In this document: one piece after another, positions 8,151 to 16,598 of the stretch
How the letters are laid out: each line of letters opens with the position of its first letter
How positions within the stretch are numbered: the stretch's first letter is position 1
From: Paracoccus thiocyanatus
Lineage (GTDB): Bacteria > Pseudomonadota > Alphaproteobacteria > Rhodobacterales > Rhodobacteraceae
DNA: 64,000 nucleotides
Direction of reading: 5' to 3'
Assembly (NCBI RefSeq): GCF_900156255.1
Contig: NZ_FTMK01000004.1
Coordinates: forward strand, 152,248 to 216,247
Translations under genes and position numbers: made by a program
The notes under the pieces: generated by a model
The model's database searches: none
What the model saw: the letters and a program-made list of their open reading frames with translations, nothing else
What the model was told of the DNA's origin: nothing

Positions 8151-8922
8151 CCTGCCTCCAGCGATTGGCGCGCCGTTCCCACGGGCGCAGCAGGAACAGG
8201 TCGATGGCCAGCATGACCGCGACAAAGGCCAGCGCCCAGGCCAGCACGCCGGTCACGTCGAAGCTGGAAAACAGCAGGTGGATCTTGAAGCCGACCCCGT
8301 TCGAGCGGCCCAGGAACTCGACCACCAGCACGATCTTCCAGATCAGCGAGATCCCGGCCCGCGCGGCCGAGGCGAGATGCGGCGCAAGCTGCGGCAGCAC
8401 GACATGGCGCAGCCGCCGCAGCGGCGGCATCCGAAAGGCGCGGGCCATGTCGCCCAGGTCGGGGCGCAGCGCCCGCGTGCCCTCGCGCACCATCACCGTC
8501 ACCACGGGGATCTTGTTCAGCGCCACGGCCAGGATGGCGGCGGTTTCGTTCAGGCCGATCCAGATATAGCACAGCACGATCACCACCAGCGCCGGCACGT
8601 TCAGCAAGATGATCGTGGCCGGGTTCAGCCAATGGTCGACGGCGCGCGACCGTCCCATCCACAGCCCCAGCGCCACCCCCGCCGCCATGGCCAGCGCAAA
8701 GCTGGCGGCGACCCGGAACAGGGTCATACCGGCGTTGAACCACAATTCGCCGGTCGCGGCCAGCCGGCCGATTCGCGCCGCGACATGCCAGGGCGCGGGT
8801 AAGGTCTGGGGCCGGTCGGTCAGTTGCGACGCCAGGGTCCAGATCAGCACCAGCGTCAGGATCGACAGCACCCCCGGCACAAGGCCCGGACGCAGCGCAG
8901 AGGGCTTGGGAAGCTGGGCCAA
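8140..8922 (-). CDS. ABC transporter permease (SsuC/TauC-like)
   Basis: Membrane permease of the BPD_transp_1 type with about six hydrophobic segments. Its EAA-like loop reads MARAFRMPPLRRLRHVVLPQ. No ATG fits well: the first ATG (8970) would overlap the binding-protein gene by 41 bases. A TTG at 8922 has GGAG ten bases upstream, inside the end of the binding-protein gene, and gives 260 residues, so this start is chosen with moderate certainty. Partner genes lie on both sides in one operon. Confidence 0.82.
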   Translation of the reverse strand: MAQLPKPSALRPGLVPGVLSILTLVLIWTLASQLTDRPQTLPAPWHVAARIGRLAATGELWFNAGMTLFRVAASFALAMAAGVALGLWMGRSRAVDHWLNPATIILLNVPALVVIVLCYIWIGLNETAAILAVALNKIPVVTVMVREGTRALRPDLGDMARAFRMPPLRRLRHVVLPQLAPHLASAARAGISLIWKIVLVVEFLGRSNGVGFKIHLLFSSFDVTGVLAWALAFVAVMLAIDLFLLRPWERRANRWRQDAA

Positions 8923-8929
8923 GGCGGGC

Positions 8930-9910
8930 TTACTCCGGCCACCAGAACAGGCCCTCGGGCAGGGCGGCAAGCCCGCCGGTCAGTTCCTCGCCGCCAAGCG
9001 CGGCCATGGTGGCGAACATGCTTTGCGCATCGGCCGCATCGACCGGGCCGGGTGCGGGAATGCCGGCGCGCCAGCCGGCCTTCAGCGCCTGGAACTCGGC
9101 CTCGTTTCCGGCCTGCATGATCGGGCGCAGCTCTTCCCAGGCGGCATCGTCCTGGGCCAGAAGATCCTTGGCGGCGCGGGATGCGCGCGCCAGCCCCGCC
9201 GACAGCGCCGGGTTGGCCGCGATCCAGTCGTCGCGCAGCACATAGCCCAGAAGCGGCGTCGCCGGCTCCAGCCCCAGATCGCGCGCCGCGGCCTGCACCG
9301 AAATGATCTCGCGCATGCCCTGCGCCTGCATCCGCGCCTGGAAGTGCCAGAAGTTGATCGCGGCGTCGATCTCGCCCGTCTCGGCGGCATTCAGGATCAT
9401 CGGCGGCGCGCCGAACACCTGCCGGGTGATATCGGCCAGGTCCTCGCCCAGCTTTTCGCGCGACCAGGCGCGCAGGATCAGCCAGCTTTTGTCCACCGGC
9501 CCGCCGGCGATGCCGATCTTCTTGCCGCGAAGGTCGGCCAGCGACTGCGCGGCGCTGCCCGCCGGCACCATCAGCCCGCCCACGGCGGTGGAATAGGGCA
9601 GGATGCGAAAGCCCGTGCCGCGCGCCCGCTGCTGCGCCACCCACAGGAAGTCCGACACGATGGTATCGACCTCGGCCCCCTGCATGGCGACCTGGGTGGC
9701 GGGGTTGCCCGCCAGGACCAGCGTTTCCAGCCGAAAGCCGTTCTGGGCATCAAGGCCGCGGCGGCGGATCGTTTCGGTTTCCCAGGTGACGGTGCCGTTT
9801 TCCAGCGTGCCGATGCGGATCGCCGGGACTTGGGCGCGCGCCGGCCGCAACATCGGCGCGGCCAGGGACAATGCCCCGGCCAGCAGGGTGATTCTGCGCG
9901 TGATCCTCAT
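8930..9910 (-). CDS. ABC transporter substrate-binding protein (SsuA/NMT1-like)
   Basis: A 326-residue periplasmic binding protein with signal MRITRRITLLAGALSLAAP..ARAQ. The adjacent arginines leave either Sec or Tat export possible. The pattern IRIGTLENGTVTWETE followed by AGNPATQVAMQGAEVD is that of the aliphatic-sulfonate, taurine or NMT1 class. It heads a three-gene importer operon and is divergent from the response-regulator gene at 10097, with 186 bases between them. Ligand unknown; a small organic acid, sulfonate or quinoprotein-related compound is conceivable from context only. Confidence 0.85.
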   Translation of the reverse strand: MRITRRITLLAGALSLAAPMLRPARAQVPAIRIGTLENGTVTWETETIRRRGLDAQNGFRLETLVLAGNPATQVAMQGAEVDTIVSDFLWVAQQRARGTGFRILPYSTAVGGLMVPAGSAAQSLADLRGKKIGIAGGPVDKSWLILRAWSREKLGEDLADITRQVFGAPPMILNAAETGEIDAAINFWHFQARMQAQGMREIISVQAAARDLGLEPATPLLGYVLRDDWIAANPALSAGLARASRAAKDLLAQDDAAWEELRPIMQAGNEAEFQALKAGWRAGIPAPGPVDAADAQSMFATMAALGGEELTGGLAALPEGLFWWPE

Positions 9911-10096
9911 GCTTGGTTCCCCCGTGCTGCGGCCAAACTGTCATGCGCCCCGATTTCCGCCAATACAACCGAAGTCGTAGCCGCAAGCCCGGCCCAGGGC
10001 TTAACGGGCTTGCGCCGGCGGGCAGGGGACTTAAGATGGATGCCGAAAGGCCGGCGCGCCATGGCCCGGTCCTATCGTTTCTTTGGGAGGAGAACG

Positions 10097-10807
10097 ATGG
10101 CCTCAGCCGAATTGCAGTCCCAGGAACGCGTCGTGTCGCCAAGGCTTTCCGTCGAACGGGTCCGCGAGATCCTGATCGTGGACGATCACCCGCTGATGTG
10201 CGACGCCTTGGCCCTGACGCTGAAGATCAGCTTCGGGCTGCGCAATGTGCGCACCGCCCGCAGCCTGGCCGCCGCCCAGGAACAGATCCGCAGCCAGGGC
10301 GCCCCCGATGCGGTGATCCTTGACCTGAACCTGCCCGATGCCAAGGGGGCCGAGGGGCTGGTGACGCTGCGCCGCCAGATCCCCGACGTGCCGATCACCA
10401 TGATCTCGGCCGATCTGGAAAACGCCATGATCTCGGCTGCGATGGCCGCGGGCGCGCAGGGCTATATCAGCAAGTCGCTGGGCCGCGAGGCGCTGGTCGA
10501 CAGCCTGCGCCGCATGTGGCAGGGCGAACGGGTGACGCCCGACAGCTACCAGCCGCAGCATGCCGGCGAAGAGGACGCGGCCCGCGTCGAACTGGCCCGC
10601 CGCTTCGCCACCCTGACGCCGCAGCAGATGAAGATCCTGCGGCTGATCTGCCAAGGCAAGGCGAACAAGGAAATCAGCTACGAGCTGTCCATCGCCGAGG
10701 CGACGGTCAAGACGCATATCACCGCGATCATGTCCAAGATCAACGCCCGCCGCCGCACCCAGGCGGTGCTTTTGGCCAATAGCGTCAGGCTGTTCGAACC
10801 GGCATGA
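10097..10807 (+). CDS. LuxR-family response regulator (FlhR-like candidate)
   Basis: A 236-residue regulator. The N-terminal receiver has acidic pair Asp29/Asp30, phospho-acceptor Asp76 (ILDLNLP) and Lys126. The C-terminal LuxR helix-turn-helix covers about 172-230 (LTPQQMKILRLICQGKANKEI). GGGAGG precedes the ATG. It starts an operon with the FIST protein and hybrid kinase. In P. denitrificans the FlhRS pair controls methanol and formaldehyde oxidation, and this regulator beside pqq genes is a good FlhR candidate. That identity is inferred from context and architecture. Confidence 0.88.
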   Translation: MASAELQSQERVVSPRLSVERVREILIVDDHPLMCDALALTLKISFGLRNVRTARSLAAAQEQIRSQGAPDAVILDLNLPDAKGAEGLVTLRRQIPDVPITMISADLENAMISAAMAAGAQGYISKSLGREALVDSLRRMWQGERVTPDSYQPQHAGEEDAARVELARRFATLTPQQMKILRLICQGKANKEISYELSIAEATVKTHITAIMSKINARRRTQAVLLANSVRLFEPA

Positions 10808-11985
10808 GCGCGGCCCAGCCCGAACCCTGGCCGGCGGCGCGTCCCCAGGCGCGGCCGGCCGCGCCGCCGGCTGCCCCCGTCGCCGTCTCGGTTCCGGCCG
10901 CCGGGGCGGATACCGCCCGCCGCATTGCCGAAGCCATGGCGCCACTGGACCCGGCGCTGGTCCTGCTGTTCGGCATGCCGGCCGAGGGGTTGCCGGCCCT
11001 GGGCGCGGCGCTGCGGCAGACGCTGGGCCCGGATTGCCGCATCGTCGGCTGTTCCTCGGTGGGCGAGATCGGGCCCGGCGGCTATTGCGCCCGCACGGTC
11101 ACGGCGCTGGGCTTTCCCGCGGCCAGCTTTCGCGTCGGCGTCTGCGTCCTGCGCGACCAGGCGCTGGTGCCGGTGTCGGAATGGATGTCCACCTTGCGCC
11201 GCTTTCATGCCGATTTCCGCCCCGACCTGCGCCGTTCCGGCTTTGGCGTGGTGCTGGCCGATGCGCTGGCCCGGCAAGAGGACGTGCTGACCGCAACGCT
11301 GGACGCGGCCATTCCCGGCCTGCCCATCGTCGGCGGCTCCAGCGCCGAGGGCATGCGGTTCGGGCCGACCTGCCAGATGGTGGATGGCGAATCATATCCC
11401 GGCGCGGCGCTGTTTTTGCTGATCGAGACGGATCTAGCGGCGGCCGAGGTCTCTTTCCAGCATTTCAGCCCCACCGACCGGCGTGCCGTGGTGACGGCGG
11501 CCGACCGCCACAACCGCGTCATCATGGCGCTGAACGACGAGCCGGCGGCACAGGAATATGCCCGGCTGGCCGGCATCCCGGTCGAGGCGCTGACGCCCAC
11601 CGAATTCGCCCGCCACCCGCTGCTGCTGCGCACCGGCAAGCGCCATCACGTCCGCGCCATCCGCGCCATCACCCCCCAGGGCGGCTTGCAGCTTTTGTCC
11701 GGGATCGAGGCGGGCAGCATCCTGACGCTCGGCCGGGCCATGGACATGACCCGCGGCTTTGCCGAGGCGCTGGATGCGTTGCCGCGGCCGCCGCTGATCG
11801 TGCTGGGCTTCGACTGCATCCTGCGCCGGCTGGCGCTGGAACGCGCCGGCATGGACGGGCAGATGTCCGAACTGCTGGCGCGCTATCGCGTCGCCGGCTT
11901 CAACACCTATGGCGAACAGCACAGCGGCATGCATGTGAACCAGACCTTTGTCGGCATGGCCCTGATGCCGCCCGCGCCGGGCTAA
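10804..11985 (+). CDS. FIST N-/C-domain sensory protein
   Basis: A 393-residue protein with a Pro/Ala-rich N-terminus (1-40), a FIST_N region (about 50-230, with GCSSVGEIGPGGYCARTV and VGGSSAEGMRF) and a FIST_C region (about 235-390, ending GFNTYGEQHSGMHVNQTFVG). FIST is a predicted ligand-binding domain for small molecules. There is no signal peptide or membrane segment, so it should be cytoplasmic. It overlaps the response-regulator stop by four bases and lies three bases before the kinase gene. The kinase has no sensor domain of its own, so this protein is probably the detector. Confidence 0.88.
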   Translation: MSAAQPEPWPAARPQARPAAPPAAPVAVSVPAAGADTARRIAEAMAPLDPALVLLFGMPAEGLPALGAALRQTLGPDCRIVGCSSVGEIGPGGYCARTVTALGFPAASFRVGVCVLRDQALVPVSEWMSTLRRFHADFRPDLRRSGFGVVLADALARQEDVLTATLDAAIPGLPIVGGSSAEGMRFGPTCQMVDGESYPGAALFLLIETDLAAAEVSFQHFSPTDRRAVVTAADRHNRVIMALNDEPAAQEYARLAGIPVEALTPTEFARHPLLLRTGKRHHVRAIRAITPQGGLQLLSGIEAGSILTLGRAMDMTRGFAEALDALPRPPLIVLGFDCILRRLALERAGMDGQMSELLARYRVAGFNTYGEQHSGMHVNQTFVGMALMPPAPG

Positions 11986-11988
11986 GCC

Positions 11989-13314
11989 ATGTTCCTGCGC
12001 GACGACGATCCCCCCGCGCGACGGGTCGAGAAGCTGACGCGCATCGCCGACGTGCTGGTCGAGCGCATCGACCGGCTGGAGGAAAGCCGCGGCTCGGCCT
12101 GGTCGATGTTCCAGGCCGCCGTCGCGCTGGAGCAGGAAGTCCAGGTGCGCACCCGCGAGTTGGAACAGGCGCTGGCCGACCTGTCGGAACGCAACCGCGA
12201 ACTGGCCGTCGCCCGCGCCTCGGCCGAAGAGGCAAACCGTTCCAAGACCCGTTTCCTGCGCGCGGCCAGCCACGACCTGTTGCAGCCGCTTTCGGCGGCC
12301 AAGCTGTTCCTGTCGGCGCTGAAGGACACGGAACTGGACGAATTGCAGCGCGAACTGACCGGACGCCTGACCGGCGCCTTCGAGTCGGTGGAGGAACTAA
12401 TGCACGCGGTGCTGGACATCTCGCGGCTGGACAGCCAGCGCATCGAGTTCCAGCGCAAGCCCGTCGATCTGGGCGACCTGTTCCGCCGCCTTGCCGTCGA
12501 ATACGCCCCCATGGCCGAAGCCAAGGGGCTGCGGCTGAGCTTTGCGCCGACCACGGTGCTGGTGGAAAGCGACCCGACCTTTCTGCGGCGCATCGCGCAG
12601 AACCTGGTCTCGAACGCGATCAAATACACCGATCGCGGCGGCGTGCTGGTCGGTGTGCGCCAGCGCGGCGAGCGGGCCTGGCTGGAAATCTACGACACCG
12701 GCATCGGCATCGCCGCCGCCGACCGCGCCCGCATCTTCGACGAGTTCCAGCGCATCGGCCGCGAAGGCGGCGCGCCCGGCATGGGCCTGGGCCTGTCGAT
12801 CGTGCGCCGCGCCTGCGCCAAGCTGGGCCATTCCATCGCCATGGACAGCGAACCCGGCCGCGGCACGGTGTTTCGCGTCAACCTGCCGCTGGCCGGGGCG
12901 CGGGACGAGCCGGCGCGGCCGGAAAGCGCATGCGGCGGTCCTTCGTTGCGGGGCCGCGTCGCGGTGGTGGTCGAAAACGACGATGCCATGCGCCGGGCGC
13001 TGCAACTGCTGCTTCAGGATGGGCTGGGCATGGCGGTCCGCGTCGCGGGCGGCATTGCCGAGGCCCTGGCGCAGACGGGCGACGAGCCGCCCGATGTGGT
13101 GATCGCCGATTACAATCTGGACAATGGCGATACCGGCTTGCAGGCCATCGCGGCGCTGCGCGCGCAGGCGGGGCGGGCGGTGCCCGCCATCGTCGTGTCG
13201 GCCCGCCGCGCGCCGGAACTGGGACTGGCCTGCCAGAAGATCGGCGTGCCGGTGCTGGAAAAACCCGTCGCCCCGCAGGACATGCAAGCCATGTTGCAGC
13301 GGATGCTGGCCTAA
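11989..13314 (+). CDS. soluble hybrid sensor histidine kinase (FlhS-like candidate)
   Basis: A 441-residue protein. The N-terminal ~80 residues are coiled-coil with no transmembrane segment or PAS domain. The dimerisation domain has phospho-acceptor His95 (SHDLLQP). The ATPase domain has the N-box NLVSNAIKYT, G1 DTGIGIA and G2 GMGLGLSIV. A C-terminal receiver has Asp374 (IADYN) and a Lys in LEKPV. It is the third gene of the regulator-FIST-kinase operon. It probably takes input from the FIST protein and acts on the LuxR regulator, possibly directly or through its own receiver. FlhS of P. denitrificans is the closest named candidate. Confidence 0.88.
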   Translation: MFLRDDDPPARRVEKLTRIADVLVERIDRLEESRGSAWSMFQAAVALEQEVQVRTRELEQALADLSERNRELAVARASAEEANRSKTRFLRAASHDLLQPLSAAKLFLSALKDTELDELQRELTGRLTGAFESVEELMHAVLDISRLDSQRIEFQRKPVDLGDLFRRLAVEYAPMAEAKGLRLSFAPTTVLVESDPTFLRRIAQNLVSNAIKYTDRGGVLVGVRQRGERAWLEIYDTGIGIAAADRARIFDEFQRIGREGGAPGMGLGLSIVRRACAKLGHSIAMDSEPGRGTVFRVNLPLAGARDEPARPESACGGPSLRGRVAVVVENDDAMRRALQLLLQDGLGMAVRVAGGIAEALAQTGDEPPDVVIADYNLDNGDTGLQAIAALRAQAGRAVPAIVVSARRAPELGLACQKIGVPVLEKPVAPQDMQAMLQRMLA

Positions 13315-13399
13315 GACCAAAGCACGAAACCGCGCTTGGCGGGCTTTCGCCCCGGCCCCGGCAAGGGCAGGCTCGCAAACAGGGAAGGAACAAACCGAG

Positions 13400-14014
13400 A
13401 TGAAGATCTTGCGCAGCCTGGTGCTGATCGGATTGCTGGCCTCGCCGCTCTGGGCGGGCGAGGCGGGGGACCTGGTCTTTGCCGATCGCGGGCCATGGGA
13501 CCTGCCCCAGGGGCCGCTGGTCTGGACGCTGCATCAGACCGGCCCGCAGACCCAGGGATTCGCGCCCTTGGGCGAGGGGCGGATTTCGCTGGCCCGCTCG
13601 ACCCAGACCGCCGATGGCCAGGCGGTGCTGGAACTGACCGAGGAAACCCCCGGCGTCCAGCGCAGGATCGGCCCTTTCCCGGTCTCGGGCGGCGATCCGG
13701 CGCTGACCTTCTTTCTGGAAACCATCACCCGCGACATGGCGGCCCTGACCGGCGGCAGCCCGTTCTATATCCGCAACCGGCTGAAGGATGCGCTGTTTCG
13801 CGGCGGCGAGCTGCGGCCCGAAGGCGACGCGACCACCGCCGTCTTCGCGCCGTTCAAGGACGACAAGAATAGCGGGCGCATGGCTGGCTTTGACACGCTG
13901 GAACTGCGCTTCACCCTGGACGATCCCAAGCGGCCGATCCGGCGCATGCTGGCCGAAACCGGGCCGCTGGCCGGGGGACGGCCGGCCTATCACAGTGAAA
14001 TGGTGCTGAAATGA
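13400..14014 (+). CDS. secreted protein of unknown function
   Basis: 204 residues with a clear signal peptide (MKILRSLVLIGLLASPLWAGEA) and AAGGAA upstream of the ATG. The mature part is mostly predicted beta. It has conserved-looking motifs GPWDLPQGPLVWTL, YIRNRLKDAL and FDTLELRFTLDDPKRPI. It has no Cys after the signal and no metal motif I recognise. Its stop overlaps the next ATG by four bases, so the pair are probably made together. It follows the kinase by 85 bases and may share its operon. I do not recognise the family; a role with the periplasmic oxidation system is guilt by association. Confidence 0.75.
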   Translation: MKILRSLVLIGLLASPLWAGEAGDLVFADRGPWDLPQGPLVWTLHQTGPQTQGFAPLGEGRISLARSTQTADGQAVLELTEETPGVQRRIGPFPVSGGDPALTFFLETITRDMAALTGGSPFYIRNRLKDALFRGGELRPEGDATTAVFAPFKDDKNSGRMAGFDTLELRFTLDDPKRPIRRMLAETGPLAGGRPAYHSEMVLK

Positions 14015-14349
14015 TCCGGGCGATGCTGACCGTTGCCCTGCTGCTTTCGGCCGGCATGGCCGGGGCGCAGGCGATCAACGACTATCCGACCAGTGCGCGG
14101 GCCGATTACGTCTACGTCTGCATGGCGACGAACGGCCAGACCCGCGAGATGCTGGACAGGTGCAGTTGCGCCATCGACCAGATCGCCCAGATCCTGCCCT
14201 ATGACGATTACGTCAGGGCCGAGACGGTGCTGGCCATGCGCCAGACCGCGGGCGAGCGGGCGGGCATCTTTCGCCAGGGCATCGCCGTCAACGAGATGAT
14301 CGCCGATTTCCGCCGCGCCGAGGCCGAGGCCGAGATTCTGTGCTTCTGA
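14011..14349 (+). CDS. small secreted Cys-containing protein of unknown function
   Basis: 112 residues with a signal peptide (MIRAMLTVALLLSAGMAGAQA). The mature protein has Cys residues in YVCMATNG and DRCSCAIDQI and a final Cys near the C-terminus (EILCF), arranged so that disulfides are likely. There is no CxxCH heme motif. It is coupled to the preceding secreted unknown by ATGA overlap. The function is unknown; conservation next to methylotrophy or PQQ genes in other Rhodobacterales would be the useful clue. Confidence 0.75.
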   Translation: MIRAMLTVALLLSAGMAGAQAINDYPTSARADYVYVCMATNGQTREMLDRCSCAIDQIAQILPYDDYVRAETVLAMRQTAGERAGIFRQGIAVNEMIADFRRAEAEAEILCF

Positions 14350-14407
14350 ACTGGACAATCCGCGCGGCCCGCGCTTCCTTGGCGCCAAGCTGAACAGGAG
14401 GGAAGCC

Positions 14408-15190
14408 ATGGATCTGGGGATCAGCGGCAAGCGCGGGCTTGTCTGCGCCGCATCGAAGGGGCTGGGCCGGGCCTGTGCCGAAGCACTGGCCGAGGCGGGG
14501 GTGGACCTGGTCATCAATGCCCGCGGCGCCGAGGTGCTGGAGGCCGCCGCGCAAGAGATCGCCGGCCGTCATGGCGTTTCCGTGACCCCGGTCGCCGCCG
14601 ACATCACCACCGAGGCGGGCCGCGCCGCGGTGCTAAAGGCCCTGGGCGGACAGGCCGACATCCTGGTCAACAACGCCGGCGGCCCGCCGCCGGGCACCTG
14701 GACCGACTGGACGCGCGACGATTTCATCAAGGCCATCGACGCCAACATGCTGACCGCCATCGCACTGATGCAGGCGCTGGTGCCGGGCATGATCGAGCGC
14801 GGCTGGGGCCGGGTGGTGAACATCACCTCGCAATCCGTACGCTCGCCCATTCCGGTTCTGGGCCTGTCCAACACCGCCCGCGCCGGGCTGACCGGCTTTG
14901 TCGCCGGCATGTCGCGGCAGGTGGCGCCGCATGGCGTGGCGGTGAACAACCTGCTGCCCGGCATCCATGCCACCGACCGCGCCGTCAGCCTGGATTCGGG
15001 GGTGGCCAAGGCCGAGGGCATCGGCCTGGACGAGGCGCGTGCCCGGCGCGAGGCGACGATCCCCACCCGCAGCTATGGCCGGGCCGAGGATTTCGGCGCA
15101 GCCTGCGCCTTTCTGTGCAGCCAGCAGGCCCGGTTCATGATCGGGCAGAACATCCTGCTGGATGGCGGCGCGCTGAACGCCACGATCTGA
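14408..15190 (+). CDS. SDR-fold protein with non-canonical active site
   Basis: 260 residues with a short-chain dehydrogenase Rossmann fold. It has the segment NNAGGP (88-93), Ser141 at the usual catalytic Ser, and the C-terminal ILLDGGALNATI. However, the YxxxK pair is replaced by Ser154-xxx-Arg158 (LSNTAR), and the glycine motif reads CAASKGLG. Related SDRs with SNxxR are annotated as 3-oxoacyl-ACP reductases, but the change makes ordinary SDR chemistry doubtful. The start has AGGAGGGAAGCC upstream. It is followed by the glycine riboswitch region. Confidence 0.87.
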   Translation: MDLGISGKRGLVCAASKGLGRACAEALAEAGVDLVINARGAEVLEAAAQEIAGRHGVSVTPVAADITTEAGRAAVLKALGGQADILVNNAGGPPPGTWTDWTRDDFIKAIDANMLTAIALMQALVPGMIERGWGRVVNITSQSVRSPIPVLGLSNTARAGLTGFVAGMSRQVAPHGVAVNNLLPGIHATDRAVSLDSGVAKAEGIGLDEARARREATIPTRSYGRAEDFGAACAFLCSQQARFMIGQNILLDGGALNATI

Positions 15191-15254
15191 ACGAAACGGT
15201 CCGCACAAGTCTCTTGCCAGAAGGCTGCGGCCCGGCTACGACAAAGGTCGGAAA

Positions 15255-15433
15255 TCGGGAGACATTGGCGCAAGCCAGGGCCGAAGGAGCAACCGCCCCG
15301 GTAAACTCTCAGGCAAGCAGAACCGTTTCCGAAGAACGCTCTGGAGAGTGGCGGCCGCCCCCTGGGCCAGGCCGCCCGCCGAAGGGATAACGATCTCAGG
15401 CGCCCCGTTTCGGGGTAGGGACAGAGGGGGCAT
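15255..15433 (+). promoter_or_regulatory. gcvT leader: tandem glycine riboswitch
   Basis: Two glycine-aptamer copies sit head to tail upstream of gcvT. The first runs from CGGGAGAC through GCCGAAGGAGCAA and ACTCTCAGGCAA to CTCTGGAGAG (about 15255-15355). The second has GCCGAAGGGATAA, ATCTCAGG, a CGCCCCGTTTCGGGG stem and GGGACAGAGGGG (about 15370-15433). Such tandem aptamers bind glycine and switch on glycine cleavage. The 37 bases from the second aptamer to the gcvT ATG are where the expression platform would act. Confidence 0.92.
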
Positions 15434-15469
15434 CGCAGCGGCCGGGTTGGTCCGTCCGCAGGAAAGGGG

Positions 15470-16588
15470 ATGCCCATGGCCGATTTGCGGCGCACGACGC
15501 TATACGACCTGCACCTGGCGCGCGGCGCGAAGATGGTGCCCTTTGCCGGCTGGGAAATGCCGGTGCAATATCCGATGGGCGTGCTGAACGAGCACCTGCA
15601 CACCCGCGCCCATGCCGGGCTGTTCGATGTCAGCCACATGGGCCAGGTGATCCTGCGCGGGCCGGCTGCTGCCCAGGCGCTGGAGGCGCTGGTTCCCGCC
15701 GATATCCTGGGCCTGGCCCAGGGGCGGCAGCGCTATGGGCTGTTCACCAACGACAGGGGCGGCATCCTGGACGACCTGATGATCGCCAACAAGGGCGACC
15801 ACCTGCTGCTGGTGGTGAACGCCGCCTGCGCCGAACAGGACATCGCCCATCTGCGCCAGTTGGAGGCGCAGGGCATTTCGGTCGAGCCGGTGACGGATCG
15901 CGGGCTTCTGGCCTTGCAGGGACCCCAGGCCCAGGCGGTGCTGGAACGGCTGGTTCCGGGCGTGGCCGCGATGCGCTTCATGGACGTGGCCGAGTTCGAC
16001 TGGCAGGGCGCGACACTATGGCTTAGCCGCTCGGGCTATTCCGGCGAGGACGGGTTCGAAATTTCCGTGCCGGGGGACCGGGCGGTCGCCCTGGCCGAGG
16101 CGCTGCTGGCCGAGCCAGAGGTCGCGCCCATCGGGCTGGGCGCCCGCGACAGCCTGCGGCTTGAGGCGGGATTGCCGCTTTACGGTCATGACATGGACGG
16201 TTCGACCCCGCCCGGCGAGGTCGGGCTTGGCTGGTCCATCCCCAAGGTCCGCCGCGCCGGCGGCGCGCGCGCGGGCGGCTTTCCCGGCGCCGACCTCATC
16301 CTGAAGGGGCTGGCCCAGGGCCCGGCCCGCAGCCGGATGGGCCTGCGCCCGGAAGGCCGCGCCCCGATCCGCGAAGGGGTCGAGATTTTCGACGCGGCCG
16401 AGGGCGGCGCCGGCTTGGGCAAGGTCTGCTCGGGCGGGTTCGGCCCCTCGGTCGGCGGGCCGATCGCCATGGCGATCCTGCCCGCAGCCCTGCGGCCCGG
16501 CGCCACCGTCTGGGCCGAATTGCGCGGCCGGCGGGTGCCGGTCACCATCGCCCCGCTTCCTTTCCACGAACCGAGCTACAAGCGCTGA
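15470..16588 (+). CDS. gcvT: glycine cleavage system T protein (aminomethyltransferase)
   Basis: A 372-residue folate-binding enzyme that transfers the methylene group from the aminomethyl-lipoyl H protein to tetrahydrofolate, releasing ammonia. It begins LRRTTLYDLHLARGAKMVPF and has the usual GLFDVSHMGQ and SRSGYSGEDGFEI motifs. ATG is possible at 15470 or 15476; the GGAAAGGGG site fits either. It is the first gene of gcvTHP and is preceded by the glycine riboswitch. Confidence 0.96.
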   Translation: MPMADLRRTTLYDLHLARGAKMVPFAGWEMPVQYPMGVLNEHLHTRAHAGLFDVSHMGQVILRGPAAAQALEALVPADILGLAQGRQRYGLFTNDRGGILDDLMIANKGDHLLLVVNAACAEQDIAHLRQLEAQGISVEPVTDRGLLALQGPQAQAVLERLVPGVAAMRFMDVAEFDWQGATLWLSRSGYSGEDGFEISVPGDRAVALAEALLAEPEVAPIGLGARDSLRLEAGLPLYGHDMDGSTPPGEVGLGWSIPKVRRAGGARAGGFPGADLILKGLAQGPARSRMGLRPEGRAPIREGVEIFDAAEGGAGLGKVCSGGFGPSVGGPIAMAILPAALRPGATVWAELRGRRVPVTIAPLPFHEPSYKR

Positions 16589-16598
16589 GAGGCCAGGC

